Shown here piece after piece: positions 34,239 through 43,653 of a DNA stretch of 64,000 nucleotides. The notes below the pieces were generated by a model. That model was not told where the DNA came from and did not search any database. It worked only from the letters and a program-made list of their open reading frames with translations. The translations under genes were made by a program, and so were the position numbers. The number at the start of each line of letters is the position of its first letter. The stretch's first letter is position 1. Source of the stretch: Streptomyces sp. NBC_00576 (GTDB lineage: Bacteria > Actinomycetota > Actinomycetes > Streptomycetales > Streptomycetaceae); NCBI RefSeq assembly GCF_036345175.1, contig NZ_CP107780.1, forward strand, positions 7,006,001 to 7,070,000. The letters are read 5' to 3'.

Positions 34239-37200
34239 GTGACAGGGAAGCGTGTCGAGTGGGTTCCCGACGCGGGGTTGGCCCGCGAGGTGGACGACAT
34301 CTTTGGGCGGGCGATCGATTCGTATCGTGCGAATCCGAACTTGATCACGGAGCACGCCAACCATGAGGAGTCCATACGGGTCGGTGGCTACTCCAACCGC
34401 ACGCTTCTGGAGCTGGTGCAGAATGCGGCCGACGCGATGTCGGGGGCTGCCGAACACGAGGAGGGGGCCGGACGTGTCGAAATCGTCCTCGACCTCGACC
34501 ACCAGACTCTGTACTGCGCGAACGCCGGTCGCCCTTTCTCGCAAAGTGGTCTCACTGCGATCGCTCACGCACATCTCAGTGCCAAGAGGGGCGACGAGAT
34601 CGGGCGGTTCGGGCTCGGGTTCAAGTCGGTGCTGGCCGTCACCGATGCTCCTCAGGTCTTTAGTCGATCGATCTCCTTCGAGTGCAACTCCGCCAACGCG
34701 AAGGCGGCGTTCGCCTCGATCGGGTCGCCGGCCAAGAGGTTGCCGATCCTGCGGACCATTACGCGAATCGACGCCAAGTCCGAGTTCGAGAAGGATTCGA
34801 TTCTCGGAGAACTCGCTCAGTGGGCGACGACGATCGTCAGGTTGCCGCGTGCCTCCAAGTTGGAGAGCCTCAGGAAGGAGATCGAGGAGTTCCGCTCGGA
34901 GTTCCTCCTCTTCGTCAAGGCGGTCCGCGAGGTTCGGCTCCGAGTGATCGGGGCGGACGGCGACTTCGACACGAGCCACGTGTCACGCCGCCTGGGCGAC
35001 GGCCGGTTCCGCATCGAGCGTCCGGAGGGCAGCCACGACGACTGGTACGTCGAGGACAGGATGCACACCTCCAGTCCCAAGGCCCGGATGGAGGTCGGTG
35101 AGGCGGTGTCGCGCGGCCAGGTAAAGGTCACGGTTGCCATGCCCGCGCGCATCACCCAGTTGAGGCTGGGCGAGTTCTGGTCGTACTTCCCGCTCCAGGA
35201 CAGGACTTCTGCGTCCGCCCTCTTCAACGCGCCTTGGAGCGTGAACGACGACCGAACCACACTGCTGGAGAACGATTACAATAGGGAGATCCTCGTGGCT
35301 CTCTCGAAGATGTTCGTCGATATGTTGCCCAAGGTCTCCTCCGGCGACGATCCGGCCGCGCACCTGGACTACATGCCAGCGCGTGGTCGTGAGACCTACT
35401 CGTTGGGCGACGACGTTCTCTGCGCTCATGTTCCGCACCTCGGAGCCAAGGAAGAGCTGGTACCCGACGCGACCGGCATCCTGCGCATGGCTCTGGATCT
35501 CCGCCCTTTGGACTTCGGAGTCGGCGCGTCCGAAGCGGACCACGAAGAGTGGATCAAGTCACCCAACACCCGCGAGGATGTGCCACATTGGCGCTGCTAC
35601 ACCAACAGCCAGCGCATGACGCGTCTGCGCCAGTTGTACATCAACAGCGTCGATCCCGATTCTCTGGACCGGCGGTCCAGAGACGAGATGAGGGCCCTGG
35701 AGCAGATCCCCAGAACGGGAGTCCTGACGTGGCTGCGTGAGTGGGCCGACGGAAACGACGCGCGGTCGGCCGCGCAGGCGCTCGAGTTCGTCGTGCAGAA
35801 CCCAAAGGTCGAGGGCATCAACTCCGCGAAGGTAATTCCGACGACCGCCGGTATGCGCTCCATCAAGGACCGTGGCCACGTCTTCCTCAGGGGCTTCGAG
35901 GAGGATGTCGAGGGTGCGAGCTTCGTCCGCCCGGACTTCCTCGCTCTCCCCGGTGTAGAGAAGAAGCTCACCGACAGAGGGTTCCGGGACCTCGATCCGA
36001 TGGCCGTCTTCGAGACCAGGATGGCCAAGCTGTCTTCGGAACCGGAAGGCGACGAACTGCCGAAGTTTTGGGAGGCAGCCAAGGAAGTGCCCGTGATGCA
36101 GGCGCAGAAGGTTGTCGCTGGCCGCAAGGCGGGAGGCTTCAGGGTCCCGGTCCCGACCTGCGACGGTGGGTGGGCGCCGCCCGAGCAGGTGCTGGACATC
36201 GATGGCCTTGGCAACAGCATTCCCGAGCGGACGCTGGACCGGTCACGATGCGTTGCGCAGCTCGCGCACGAGGCAGGAGTTGTCCACGCGCCGCGAAAGT
36301 CCTATTCGGTCGAGGACGAGACCTACTTCCAGGAGTACGGCGATTACGTCCTGGACGAGCTCAACAGGCGACTCGGGCCTGGTGAGCGTGCCATCGAGCG
36401 GGTGGCGTTCGACAAGAACGAAGGGGCAGGTCCGTTCTCGGTGCTCCTCATGTTGGAGGAGGCGCAGGCAGCCCCCAGCATTCGGGAGACGTGGTCGGTC
36501 CAGCTGCTCGGGTTCGAGGAGGACGGTTATTGGACGTGTGAAGACAGCGACACGGGCAACAGGTACCGAGTGATTTCCCCCGTCCGATGGGCCGTGGAAC
36601 GGGCGGGCCTGCTGAATTCGACTCGCGGCCACCGAGAACCTCGCAAGGTGGTGTCGGCCGCGCTCGTCACGTTCGAGGCCCTGTTGCCCCTCTTCCGGGG
36701 ACCGCGGCGCGTCGAGGATCTCCTGGAATTGCCGAAGGTGCTGAAGGACGTCTCTGCCGAGGTGTTGTGTGAGGCACTCAACGCTGAGTTTGTCAATCCA
36801 GCGATCAAGGATCCGACACTAACAGCGTTCGTCCTCTCCGCCGGGGAGATCGGTTACCCCAACTCCCATCCTCCGCTGATCCCTGCCCGAGTGGGGCGCG
36901 CGGTCGAGGCGAAGCGGCCCGACGCGGTGTACCTGGCGACGACCGAGGAGGAGCGGGCACTCCTCCGTGAGAGGCACAAGCCGTTTCTGTGGGCGGCTCA
37001 GGACGAGGTGGAGCTGCTCGTCGAGGCGGTCGGATGCCGCCGTTTCCAGGACAACTTCTCCTTCTCGTTGTTGGTCGACGGTCGGCAGGACGCGGAGCGC
37101 GTCATCGACGTGTACACCGGGCTCCGTTCGATGTTTGTCGACGACAAGGTCATGAACGCGTCAGTGGCCAAAGCCGTGCACATTGCAAAGCGCGTGACCA

Positions 37201-38963
37201 CGGAAGACGGAGTCGAAGACAAGTCGCTCGATTGGCATCTCGACGGGTTGACGCTGGTCGTTCGTGCGGACCTCGATGAACGACGTGTTCTGGAAATCCT
37301 CAACGAGGCATTCGGTCTCCAGTTCACGAACGCCGAAATGAGCGGTGTCCTTCAAGAAGGCATCGAGCAGCGGCTCGAGGAGCAACGGCAGGCGGCACGT
37401 GCGGCGTCCAGTGATGCAGAACGTCTCGAGATCCTTCTCGGCGAGGACACATTGAGGGACAACTTGCCGAAGGGACTCTGGCAGGCGCTGAAGAGTCAGG
37501 GCTTGGTGGACAGGACGACGTCCGTCGGCGACCTCTTCATGACCGTCTACGGAAGTGACTCCATCAAGTACCTCGCAGCTGAGTTCAGGGCCGAGGGGTA
37601 CCCGGACGTTCCCACGACATGGGCAGGCGGGGCGTCGACGATCGCTTGGCTCCGCAAGATGGGGTTCGGAGCCAAGTACGCCGGGCGCCGAACTCACCGC
37701 CAGGACGAGGAATTCGTCGTGCCCGGTGCTGTGAAGCTCAACTCTCTTCACGACTTCCAGAAGAACATCAGTCGGCAACTGCGGGAGGTTCTCACCTCTC
37801 GAAACGCGGAGGGGCGCCACGGAAAGGGCATGGTGGAACTACCGACGGGAGCAGGAAAGACTCGCGTTGCCACCGAAACCGTGCTGCGGCTTTTCATCGA
37901 GGGTGAGTTGCGCGGGACTGTCCTGTGGATCGCGCAGTCGGAGGAACTCTGCGAGCAGGCGGTGCAGACGTTCAGCACTGTTTGGCGTGGGCTCGGCGAC
38001 GAGCGTCCCTTGACGATCGGAAGGCTGTGGCACACCAACGTCGTCCATGAGCCCGACACCGAGTTCAGCGTGGTCGTGGCCACGGACGCCAAGCTCAACG
38101 TACTGGTCGACTCGGCTGAGTACGAGTGGCTGAGTCAGGCAACCGCCGTCTTCGTCGATGAGGCACATCGAGCCGGCGGGTCGACGATGTACACGAAGAT
38201 CTTCCGGTGGCTCGGGGTCGACGGCCGTAATTGGAAGCGCCCGCTCGTGGGCATCTCGGCAACGCCGTTCAAGGGCAGGCCGGATGTCCACTCCGGGCAG
38301 ACAGACGACTTGGTGGCTCGCTTCGGTACGCACAGGATGGCGGCGTTCGACGGCAATCCTTACGACGAGCTGTCGAAGATCGGCGTACTCGCTCGGGTCG
38401 AGCACAAGGTGCTGGACGGCGTGGAGGTGAGGTTGGAGCCGGGCGAACTCGCCCAGGTGCAGTCCATGCGCAAGCTCGAGCCCCAGGTCCTTGATCGCAT
38501 CGGCCAGAACCAGGCGCGCATGAGGATTCTCGTCGACCACATTCTGAGCCAGGACCCGGAATGGCCCATCCTCGTCTTCACCCCCAATGTGTTGTCCGCC
38601 CAGGTGCTTGCGGCGACGCTTCGCTATCGAGGCCGCACAGCCAAAGCAGTCAGCGGTCAGACCGGACGGCAGGAGCGGCGCGAAGTCATCCAGAAATTCA
38701 AGGACCGTGAGATCCGGGTTCTCGCGAACTGCGACCTGTTGATTCAGGGTTTCGACGCCCCCGGTGTCCGGGCCCTGTACATCGCGAGGCCGACGTTCAG
38801 CCCCAACGCCTACATCCAGATGGCCGGCCGCGGCCTGCGCGGTCTCGCGAACGGTGGCAAGCCCGAGTGCCTGATCGTGGACGTCGCCGACAACTTCGGC
38901 GCGGTCAACGACGCCCTTGGATATAGGGCCTACGAGGACCTCTGGCGAAAGCAGGGCGCGTGA
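34239..38963 (+). CDS. Sacsin-type HATPase fused to an SF2 helicase, first gene of the DISARM-like operon
   Basis: A 1574-residue protein. The N-terminal GHKL ATPase of sacsin type has an N-box LLELVQNAADAMSG near 55-68, the loop CANAGRPFS, and GRFGLGFKSVLAVTDAP near 122-137. A ~900-residue middle region shows no known domain. The C-terminal SF2 helicase has Walker A ELPTGAGKTRVA near 1200, VDEAHRAGG (DEAH) near 1305, GISATPF near 1337, LIQGFDAPG, and QMAGRGLRG near 1526. The HATPase box that normally reads D-x-G has A-N-A-G, as in other sacsin-like proteins. It is likely an NTP-driven DNA-sensing or remodelling motor. It ends in a GTGA overlap with the NERD gene. The GTG at 34239 is preferred; an upstream GTG at 34200 is possible. 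GC is visibly lower than in the flanks. Confidence 0.82.
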   Translation: MTGKRVEWVPDAGLAREVDDIFGRAIDSYRANPNLITEHANHEESIRVGGYSNRTLLELVQNAADAMSGAAEHEEGAGRVEIVLDLDHQTLYCANAGRPFSQSGLTAIAHAHLSAKRGDEIGRFGLGFKSVLAVTDAPQVFSRSISFECNSANAKAAFASIGSPAKRLPILRTITRIDAKSEFEKDSILGELAQWATTIVRLPRASKLESLRKEIEEFRSEFLLFVKAVREVRLRVIGADGDFDTSHVSRRLGDGRFRIERPEGSHDDWYVEDRMHTSSPKARMEVGEAVSRGQVKVTVAMPARITQLRLGEFWSYFPLQDRTSASALFNAPWSVNDDRTTLLENDYNREILVALSKMFVDMLPKVSSGDDPAAHLDYMPARGRETYSLGDDVLCAHVPHLGAKEELVPDATGILRMALDLRPLDFGVGASEADHEEWIKSPNTREDVPHWRCYTNSQRMTRLRQLYINSVDPDSLDRRSRDEMRALEQIPRTGVLTWLREWADGNDARSAAQALEFVVQNPKVEGINSAKVIPTTAGMRSIKDRGHVFLRGFEEDVEGASFVRPDFLALPGVEKKLTDRGFRDLDPMAVFETRMAKLSSEPEGDELPKFWEAAKEVPVMQAQKVVAGRKAGGFRVPVPTCDGGWAPPEQVLDIDGLGNSIPERTLDRSRCVAQLAHEAGVVHAPRKSYSVEDETYFQEYGDYVLDELNRRLGPGERAIERVAFDKNEGAGPFSVLLMLEEAQAAPSIRETWSVQLLGFEEDGYWTCEDSDTGNRYRVISPVRWAVERAGLLNSTRGHREPRKVVSAALVTFEALLPLFRGPRRVEDLLELPKVLKDVSAEVLCEALNAEFVNPAIKDPTLTAFVLSAGEIGYPNSHPPLIPARVGRAVEAKRPDAVYLATTEEERALLRERHKPFLWAAQDEVELLVEAVGCRRFQDNFSFSLLVDGRQDAERVIDVYTGLRSMFVDDKVMNASVAKAVHIAKRVTTEDGVEDKSLDWHLDGLTLVVRADLDERRVLEILNEAFGLQFTNAEMSGVLQEGIEQRLEEQRQAARAASSDAERLEILLGEDTLRDNLPKGLWQALKSQGLVDRTTSVGDLFMTVYGSDSIKYLAAEFRAEGYPDVPTTWAGGASTIAWLRKMGFGAKYAGRRTHRQDEEFVVPGAVKLNSLHDFQKNISRQLREVLTSRNAEGRHGKGMVELPTGAGKTRVATETVLRLFIEGELRGTVLWIAQSEELCEQAVQTFSTVWRGLGDERPLTIGRLWHTNVVHEPDTEFSVVVATDAKLNVLVDSAEYEWLSQATAVFVDEAHRAGGSTMYTKIFRWLGVDGRNWKRPLVGISATPFKGRPDVHSGQTDDLVARFGTHRMAAFDGNPYDELSKIGVLARVEHKVLDGVEVRLEPGELAQVQSMRKLEPQVLDRIGQNQARMRILVDHILSQDPEWPILVFTPNVLSAQVLAATLRYRGRTAKAVSGQTGRQERREVIQKFKDREIRVLANCDLLIQGFDAPGVRALYIARPTFSPNAYIQMAGRGLRGLANGGKPECLIVDVADNFGAVNDALGYRAYEDLWRKQGA

Positions 38964-40477
38964 TACTCATACCGGACCTCTCCGACATAGAGGCGACAGC
39001 CACCAGCAACGCCGAACGACGGGTGGCCCGGCTCCTGCGGGCCGTCGAGGGACCCCAGGACGCGGTCGCCTTCTACTCCGTCAAGCTGCGCAGTCACGAG
39101 GCCAAGCAGCAGGCGGAGGCCGACTTCGTCGTGCTCTGGGGCGGTGTCGTGATTCTCATCGAGGTCAAGGGCGGGGGCGTCGGGAAGCACAACGGAGTCT
39201 GGTACACGATCGACCGCCGCGGCGACTGGAACAGGTTGCGCGAGTCCCCGATGGACCAGGCGCAGTCGGCCATGTACGCGTTGCGCAAGATACTCCAGGA
39301 AGAACGGGTCGGCTGGTTCGCGGCCGAGGCGGTTGCCATCACTCCGGACACCGAATCCCTTCCTGCAGCCGTCGGGTGGCAGGAGAGCCATTGGTGGGCC
39401 AAGGACCGGATGAGCATCGCCGGGATGACAGAGGCCTTTCAAACAGTCGCCAGCACTGCAAGGACCGCTCCTCGGGGGACCAGAATCGCGACCCCTGAGG
39501 TTCTACGGGCTCGGCTCTTCGGTGAGTTCACGCGCATGCCGGTGATCGATGCCCAGCGGGGCGCGGTGATAGAGGAGCAGAACCTGGCGACGGAGGGCCA
39601 AGCCCGGGTCTTGGCGGCGCTTTCCCGCAATCCGAGGATGCTCGTCTTCGGCGGCGCGGGGACCGGAAAGTCCCTGGTGCTCGCGGAAGGCGCGAAGCAG
39701 GAGGCCGGGCAGGGGAAGTCGGTTCTCATAACCTTCCACTCGCCAGCGCTCGTCGACTTCTTCGGGCCGCGGATCGAGGGAAGGGACATCGATCTCCTTC
39801 CCTTCGCCGATCTGTCCGGTGACAAGCAGTACGACGTCGTCTTCGTCGACGAGGCACAGGACCTCATGAACGCCGAAGGCATGGACGCACTCGACTCCGT
39901 GATCTGCGGTGGCCGTGAACGCGGTCGGTGGAGGATGTTCCTCGACCCCAACAACCAGGCGCGTGTGGATGGCGAATTCGACCCGGATGTCTGCGAGCTA
40001 GTGCAGCAGGAGGCACTGCAATATGACTTGGACCGCAACGTGCGGAACACCCGGGCGATCGTCCATGTTGTGCAGGAATATCTGGGTGCAGATGTCGGGG
40101 ACCCGGCCATAGTCAATGGCGAGCGGGTGGCATGGCGGTGGTCGGCCGGACCGGCCGATGTTTCCGAGGCCGAGGCTGTGGCCCGGGAACTGGTGGCGAA
40201 CGGGGCCGGTCGAAACGACATCTGGCTCATCAGCGTCTCGTCGAATGGCGAACCATTCAGGAGCAACGCGGGATTCCTGGTGACGAACCCACGGTTCGCC
40301 AAGGGGTTGGAAGCAGAACACGTCATCGTCTGTGACCTGCCACAGGCGTACGACGACCGCGGAGTGGCCGCTTTCTATGTGTCCATCACGAGAGCCCGCG
40401 TCACGCTCCACGTGGTCGCCTCCAAGGAGGACAAGAAGCGGCTTCAGGACCTTCTCCGAGAGCAGGTTGGCAAGTGA
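38960..40477 (+). CDS. NERD nuclease-SF1 helicase fusion
   Basis: A 505-residue protein. The N-terminal ~130 residues form a NERD domain: ADFVVLWGGVVILIEVKGGG carries the Asp...Glu-x-Lys of the restriction-endonuclease-like core (EVK near 67-69). The C-terminal part is an SF1/UvrD-type NTPase: LVFGGAGTGKSLVL near 228-240, VFVDEAQDLM near 295, and a final FYVSITRARVTLHVV helicase motif VI. Nuclease plus motor suggests it degrades or processes invading DNA. Both ends overlap neighbours by GTGA, so it is translated with the sacsin-helicase and DrmA genes. Confidence 0.83.
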   Translation: MILIPDLSDIEATATSNAERRVARLLRAVEGPQDAVAFYSVKLRSHEAKQQAEADFVVLWGGVVILIEVKGGGVGKHNGVWYTIDRRGDWNRLRESPMDQAQSAMYALRKILQEERVGWFAAEAVAITPDTESLPAAVGWQESHWWAKDRMSIAGMTEAFQTVASTARTAPRGTRIATPEVLRARLFGEFTRMPVIDAQRGAVIEEQNLATEGQARVLAALSRNPRMLVFGGAGTGKSLVLAEGAKQEAGQGKSVLITFHSPALVDFFGPRIEGRDIDLLPFADLSGDKQYDVVFVDEAQDLMNAEGMDALDSVICGGRERGRWRMFLDPNNQARVDGEFDPDVCELVQQEALQYDLDRNVRNTRAIVHVVQEYLGADVGDPAIVNGERVAWRWSAGPADVSEAEAVARELVANGAGRNDIWLISVSSNGEPFRSNAGFLVTNPRFAKGLEAEHVIVCDLPQAYDDRGVAAFYVSITRARVTLHVVASKEDKKRLQDLLREQVGK

Positions 40478-43400
40478 ACCTCACCGCAGCCCAGAAGGAG
40501 GCTTTGCGACACCTCCGGGCGTCCTACGTCGGGCCGGAGGGGGGAGACGAGGAGGTCACGGCAAACCTCCCCCACCGGCAGTACGCCGTTGGCATGCTTT
40601 TCCCCGTCAAGGAGTCAACCGAGCACTCTGGCGGCAAGGACACGGACGACGAGGAGATCTCCCCGGACGTTCCCGAGGGCGACGTTGAGGAGAACGCTGC
40701 CCAGGTGCCCCTGGCCGAGGACTGGAAGCCGTCCTCCGTCGCGATCTCCTTCGTTACCGACGGCGACTCCGTCGACGTCGACTTCTCGTGCGGCACGTAT
40801 GCTCCCGCCAGCGGGGATGGACCGCCGAGGTGGCAGCGTAGTCGGTTCTCCAAAGACGAAATCGGGCTCCCCCGAGGGGGTGCGCCTGTGCCCCTGGTTG
40901 TCGGTGGTGTCAAGGTCGAGGTCGGAGCACGTTGGCGTGACTTCGGAAGCGACTCGTTGGTCACAGTGCATGTTCGCAACCTGACTGAATCCACCGGTGA
41001 CGACCGGCTCGATGTTTCTCTGACGCTGTTTCAGTTTCAGTTGAAGGTGACGCCGTCCGCCGAAGCACAGATTCTGGAGTACGACACGACGCGTTCCTTC
41101 GACTCCGATGGTGAGGCCGCCGAGCTGCGCCTGCGCTATCGGAAAAGAAAGGTCTACGCGGTCGGGCACGGAATGGCTGCGGACTGGTACTTCACTGAGG
41201 GCCGTTGCGCCAAAGTCTTCCTGGACCCCGTGCCCGCGTTTGTGGTTCCTGCCGTTGAGACCACCGGCTTCGACAAAGGGACGGCAGAGGCCAAGTCTCT
41301 GCAGTTGGCTTACCTCGAGCAGATCGACTCCGACCCTGACGCGGCGATTCGGAGCCTGGACGCCTTTGTCGATGCCTTCGCCAACTGGGCAGACCGGCAG
41401 ATGAAACGAGCAAAGACCTTCGGCGACGACGAGGACGTGGCCGTCCGAATCGCCAGGCGTTCTCTGGACGCGGTCGACAGGATGAGGGAGGGCTTGGACC
41501 TTCTCCGAGCACCAGATGGGCAGGAACTCCGAAGGGCATTTTCGCTTGGCATGGCCGCTATGCGCCTTCAGTTGCGTCAGGCCAGGATCAACCGTGGAGA
41601 ACCCGATGACGAGGTGCCGGAGCCGGAATGGCGCCCGTTCCAACTCGGCTTCCTGCTTGTCTCGTTGGCATCCACAGTCGATGCCGAGCACGAGCACCGG
41701 GACCTCGTGGACCTCATTTGGTTCCCGACGGGCGGTGGCAAGACTGAGGCGTACCTGGGCCTTGCTGCGATTGAGATCTTCCGACGAAGGCTCGCTCACG
41801 GTCTCGCTGGCGGAGGGACCACCGTCATCACGCGGTATACGTTGCGACTGCTGACCGCACAACAGTTCCAACGCGCAGCCGCGTTGATCTGCGCCATGGA
41901 AAAACTGCGCGCCATGGACGAACGCGTGAAGGGGATGGCACCGTTCTCGATCGGCCTCTGGGTGGGCAACGAAGTCACGCCCCGCACGCGTGGAGACGCA
42001 CGGGACGCCCTCAAGCGGCTGCAAAAGGCCGCACGTCCTGAGGAGGCGAACGAGTTTCAGGTGGAGAGCTGCCCCTGGTGCCTGACGCCGATGGTGCCGG
42101 AACTCAGGAGCGACAAGCCAGAGGGCTACGGCATGCGTCTGACGGGCAAGGACGTCGTGCTCCATTGCCTCGACGAGTCGTGCGAATTCGCCGACGAGCT
42201 TCCGCTCGCCGTCGTCGACGAAGTGTTGTATGAGGAACCGCCCACGATACTCCTGGCGACGGTCGACAAGTTCGCGCGTCTGCAGTTCAGGCCCGAAGCA
42301 GGAAGGCTTCTGGGCCTGGGGACCAACTACAGGCAGCCGTCCATGATTATCCAGGACGAGCTGCACCTGCTCTCCGGGCCGCTCGGTACCACCGTCGCCG
42401 TGTTCGACGCGGTGATCCAGCTCCTGCTCAGCCGGACGGGATCCAGTCCCAAGATCGTCGCGTCGACGGCCACCATTCGTGCGTCCGAGGAACAGGTTCA
42501 AGGGCTCTACGGCCGGGATGTCGCGCTGTATCCCCCCTCCGGACTCGATGACGATCGGACCTTTTTCTCCCGCCCGGTGGAGAACGAAGAAGGACGCCTC
42601 TACGTTGGCCTGATGCCCCAGTCGGTCTCCCAACCGTCGGCTGTCATCGCCGCAGCCACCCCCATGGTGGAGATGCCGGAAGCGCTGGCCGCCCGTGCCT
42701 CGTCCGCCGCCTCGCGGGACGCCTACTGGACGCTGGTCATGTATCACAACAGTCTTCGTGAGCTCGGGCGTACAGGGACGCTGGTCGTTGACGACGTCAA
42801 CGGCCGGCTCGAGCCTCGCGCGGAGCGATTCGGCTTCCCGCTCCGGCCTGTGAGGGCGGGAAAAGTCCTCGAGCTTACGAGTCGCCGTGGAGCGGAGGAA
42901 CTGCCGAACGATCTACGTGCGCTGCGTGTCAAGGTCGACGAGTCGCCGGATGCCGTGGATGTGGTTCTCTCGTCCAACATGCTCTCCGTCGGCATCGACA
43001 TCCCGAGGCTCGCGTTGATGCTCATGGTGGGGCAGCCGAAGACCACAGCCGAGTACATCCAGGCCACCAGCCGGGTTGGACGTGGCGATACCAACGGGAT
43101 CGTCGTCACGCTGTTCAGGTCGAGTCGAGCCCGCGACCGGTCCCACTTCGAGACCTTCCGTGGCTATCACGAGGCGCTGTACCGCAGTGTGGAGCCCACG
43201 AGTGTCACCCCATGGTCGTTGTCCTCACGCGACAGGTCCCTCGCCGGCGCACTCGTCGCACTGCTGAGGCAGTCATTCACTCCGCTCTCCCAGAATGACG
43301 AGGCGGGTCAGCTCGACCTCGGCGATGTCAGGATTCGCAACGCGGTCGAAGGAATCGTGGACCGGTTCCTGGGCTACGTACACCGTTCCGACGGGTCGGA

Positions 43401-43653
43401 AGCGACCGACACGAGGCATGCGCTGTGGAGCCTTCTGACGGATTGGGATCGTCGGGCGCAACTGGCTCGGGACTCGGATGAGCCCCTGTACTACCAGAGG
43501 ACGAAGAATGAACAGGCAGCTCTGTTGAAGAGTTTCGGACAGCCCGGAGAAGGATGGCTCGTCGCGGATTCGATGAGGTCGGTCGAGCCAAGCGTGGCAG
43601 TTGAGGTCCAGGAACCGCAGGAGGAGGTGCTCGATGGAGAAGATCAGGCATGA
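40474..43653 (+). CDS. drmA: DISARM helicase DrmA
   Basis: A 1059-residue SF2 helicase. The N-terminus (GPEGGDEEVTANLPHRQYAV) matches the DrmA family opening. Walker A FPTGGGKTEAYLGL is near 416, the DEAD-box equivalent IIQDELHLLSG near 624, STATIRAS near 663, and QATSRVGRGDTNG near 863 with the DrmA-typical continuation ending YRSVEPTSVTPWS. DrmA is the core motor of DISARM and, with DrmB, binds DNA and restricts phage. Length and motif order are normal for the family. It overlaps drmB by 20 nt. The usual companions DrmC, DrmD or DrmE are absent; two other NTPases precede it. Confidence 0.88.
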   Translation: MNLTAAQKEALRHLRASYVGPEGGDEEVTANLPHRQYAVGMLFPVKESTEHSGGKDTDDEEISPDVPEGDVEENAAQVPLAEDWKPSSVAISFVTDGDSVDVDFSCGTYAPASGDGPPRWQRSRFSKDEIGLPRGGAPVPLVVGGVKVEVGARWRDFGSDSLVTVHVRNLTESTGDDRLDVSLTLFQFQLKVTPSAEAQILEYDTTRSFDSDGEAAELRLRYRKRKVYAVGHGMAADWYFTEGRCAKVFLDPVPAFVVPAVETTGFDKGTAEAKSLQLAYLEQIDSDPDAAIRSLDAFVDAFANWADRQMKRAKTFGDDEDVAVRIARRSLDAVDRMREGLDLLRAPDGQELRRAFSLGMAAMRLQLRQARINRGEPDDEVPEPEWRPFQLGFLLVSLASTVDAEHEHRDLVDLIWFPTGGGKTEAYLGLAAIEIFRRRLAHGLAGGGTTVITRYTLRLLTAQQFQRAAALICAMEKLRAMDERVKGMAPFSIGLWVGNEVTPRTRGDARDALKRLQKAARPEEANEFQVESCPWCLTPMVPELRSDKPEGYGMRLTGKDVVLHCLDESCEFADELPLAVVDEVLYEEPPTILLATVDKFARLQFRPEAGRLLGLGTNYRQPSMIIQDELHLLSGPLGTTVAVFDAVIQLLLSRTGSSPKIVASTATIRASEEQVQGLYGRDVALYPPSGLDDDRTFFSRPVENEEGRLYVGLMPQSVSQPSAVIAAATPMVEMPEALAARASSAASRDAYWTLVMYHNSLRELGRTGTLVVDDVNGRLEPRAERFGFPLRPVRAGKVLELTSRRGAEELPNDLRALRVKVDESPDAVDVVLSSNMLSVGIDIPRLALMLMVGQPKTTAEYIQATSRVGRGDTNGIVVTLFRSSRARDRSHFETFRGYHEALYRSVEPTSVTPWSLSSRDRSLAGALVALLRQSFTPLSQNDEAGQLDLGDVRIRNAVEGIVDRFLGYVHRSDGSEATDTRHALWSLLTDWDRRAQLARDSDEPLYYQRTKNEQAALLKSFGQPGEGWLVADSMRSVEPSVAVEVQEPQEEVLDGEDQA

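Noticed and set aside
40615..42747. 710-codon frame antisense to drmA
   Set aside because: drmA has all SF2 motifs; the antisense protein has no domain and no ribosome site.
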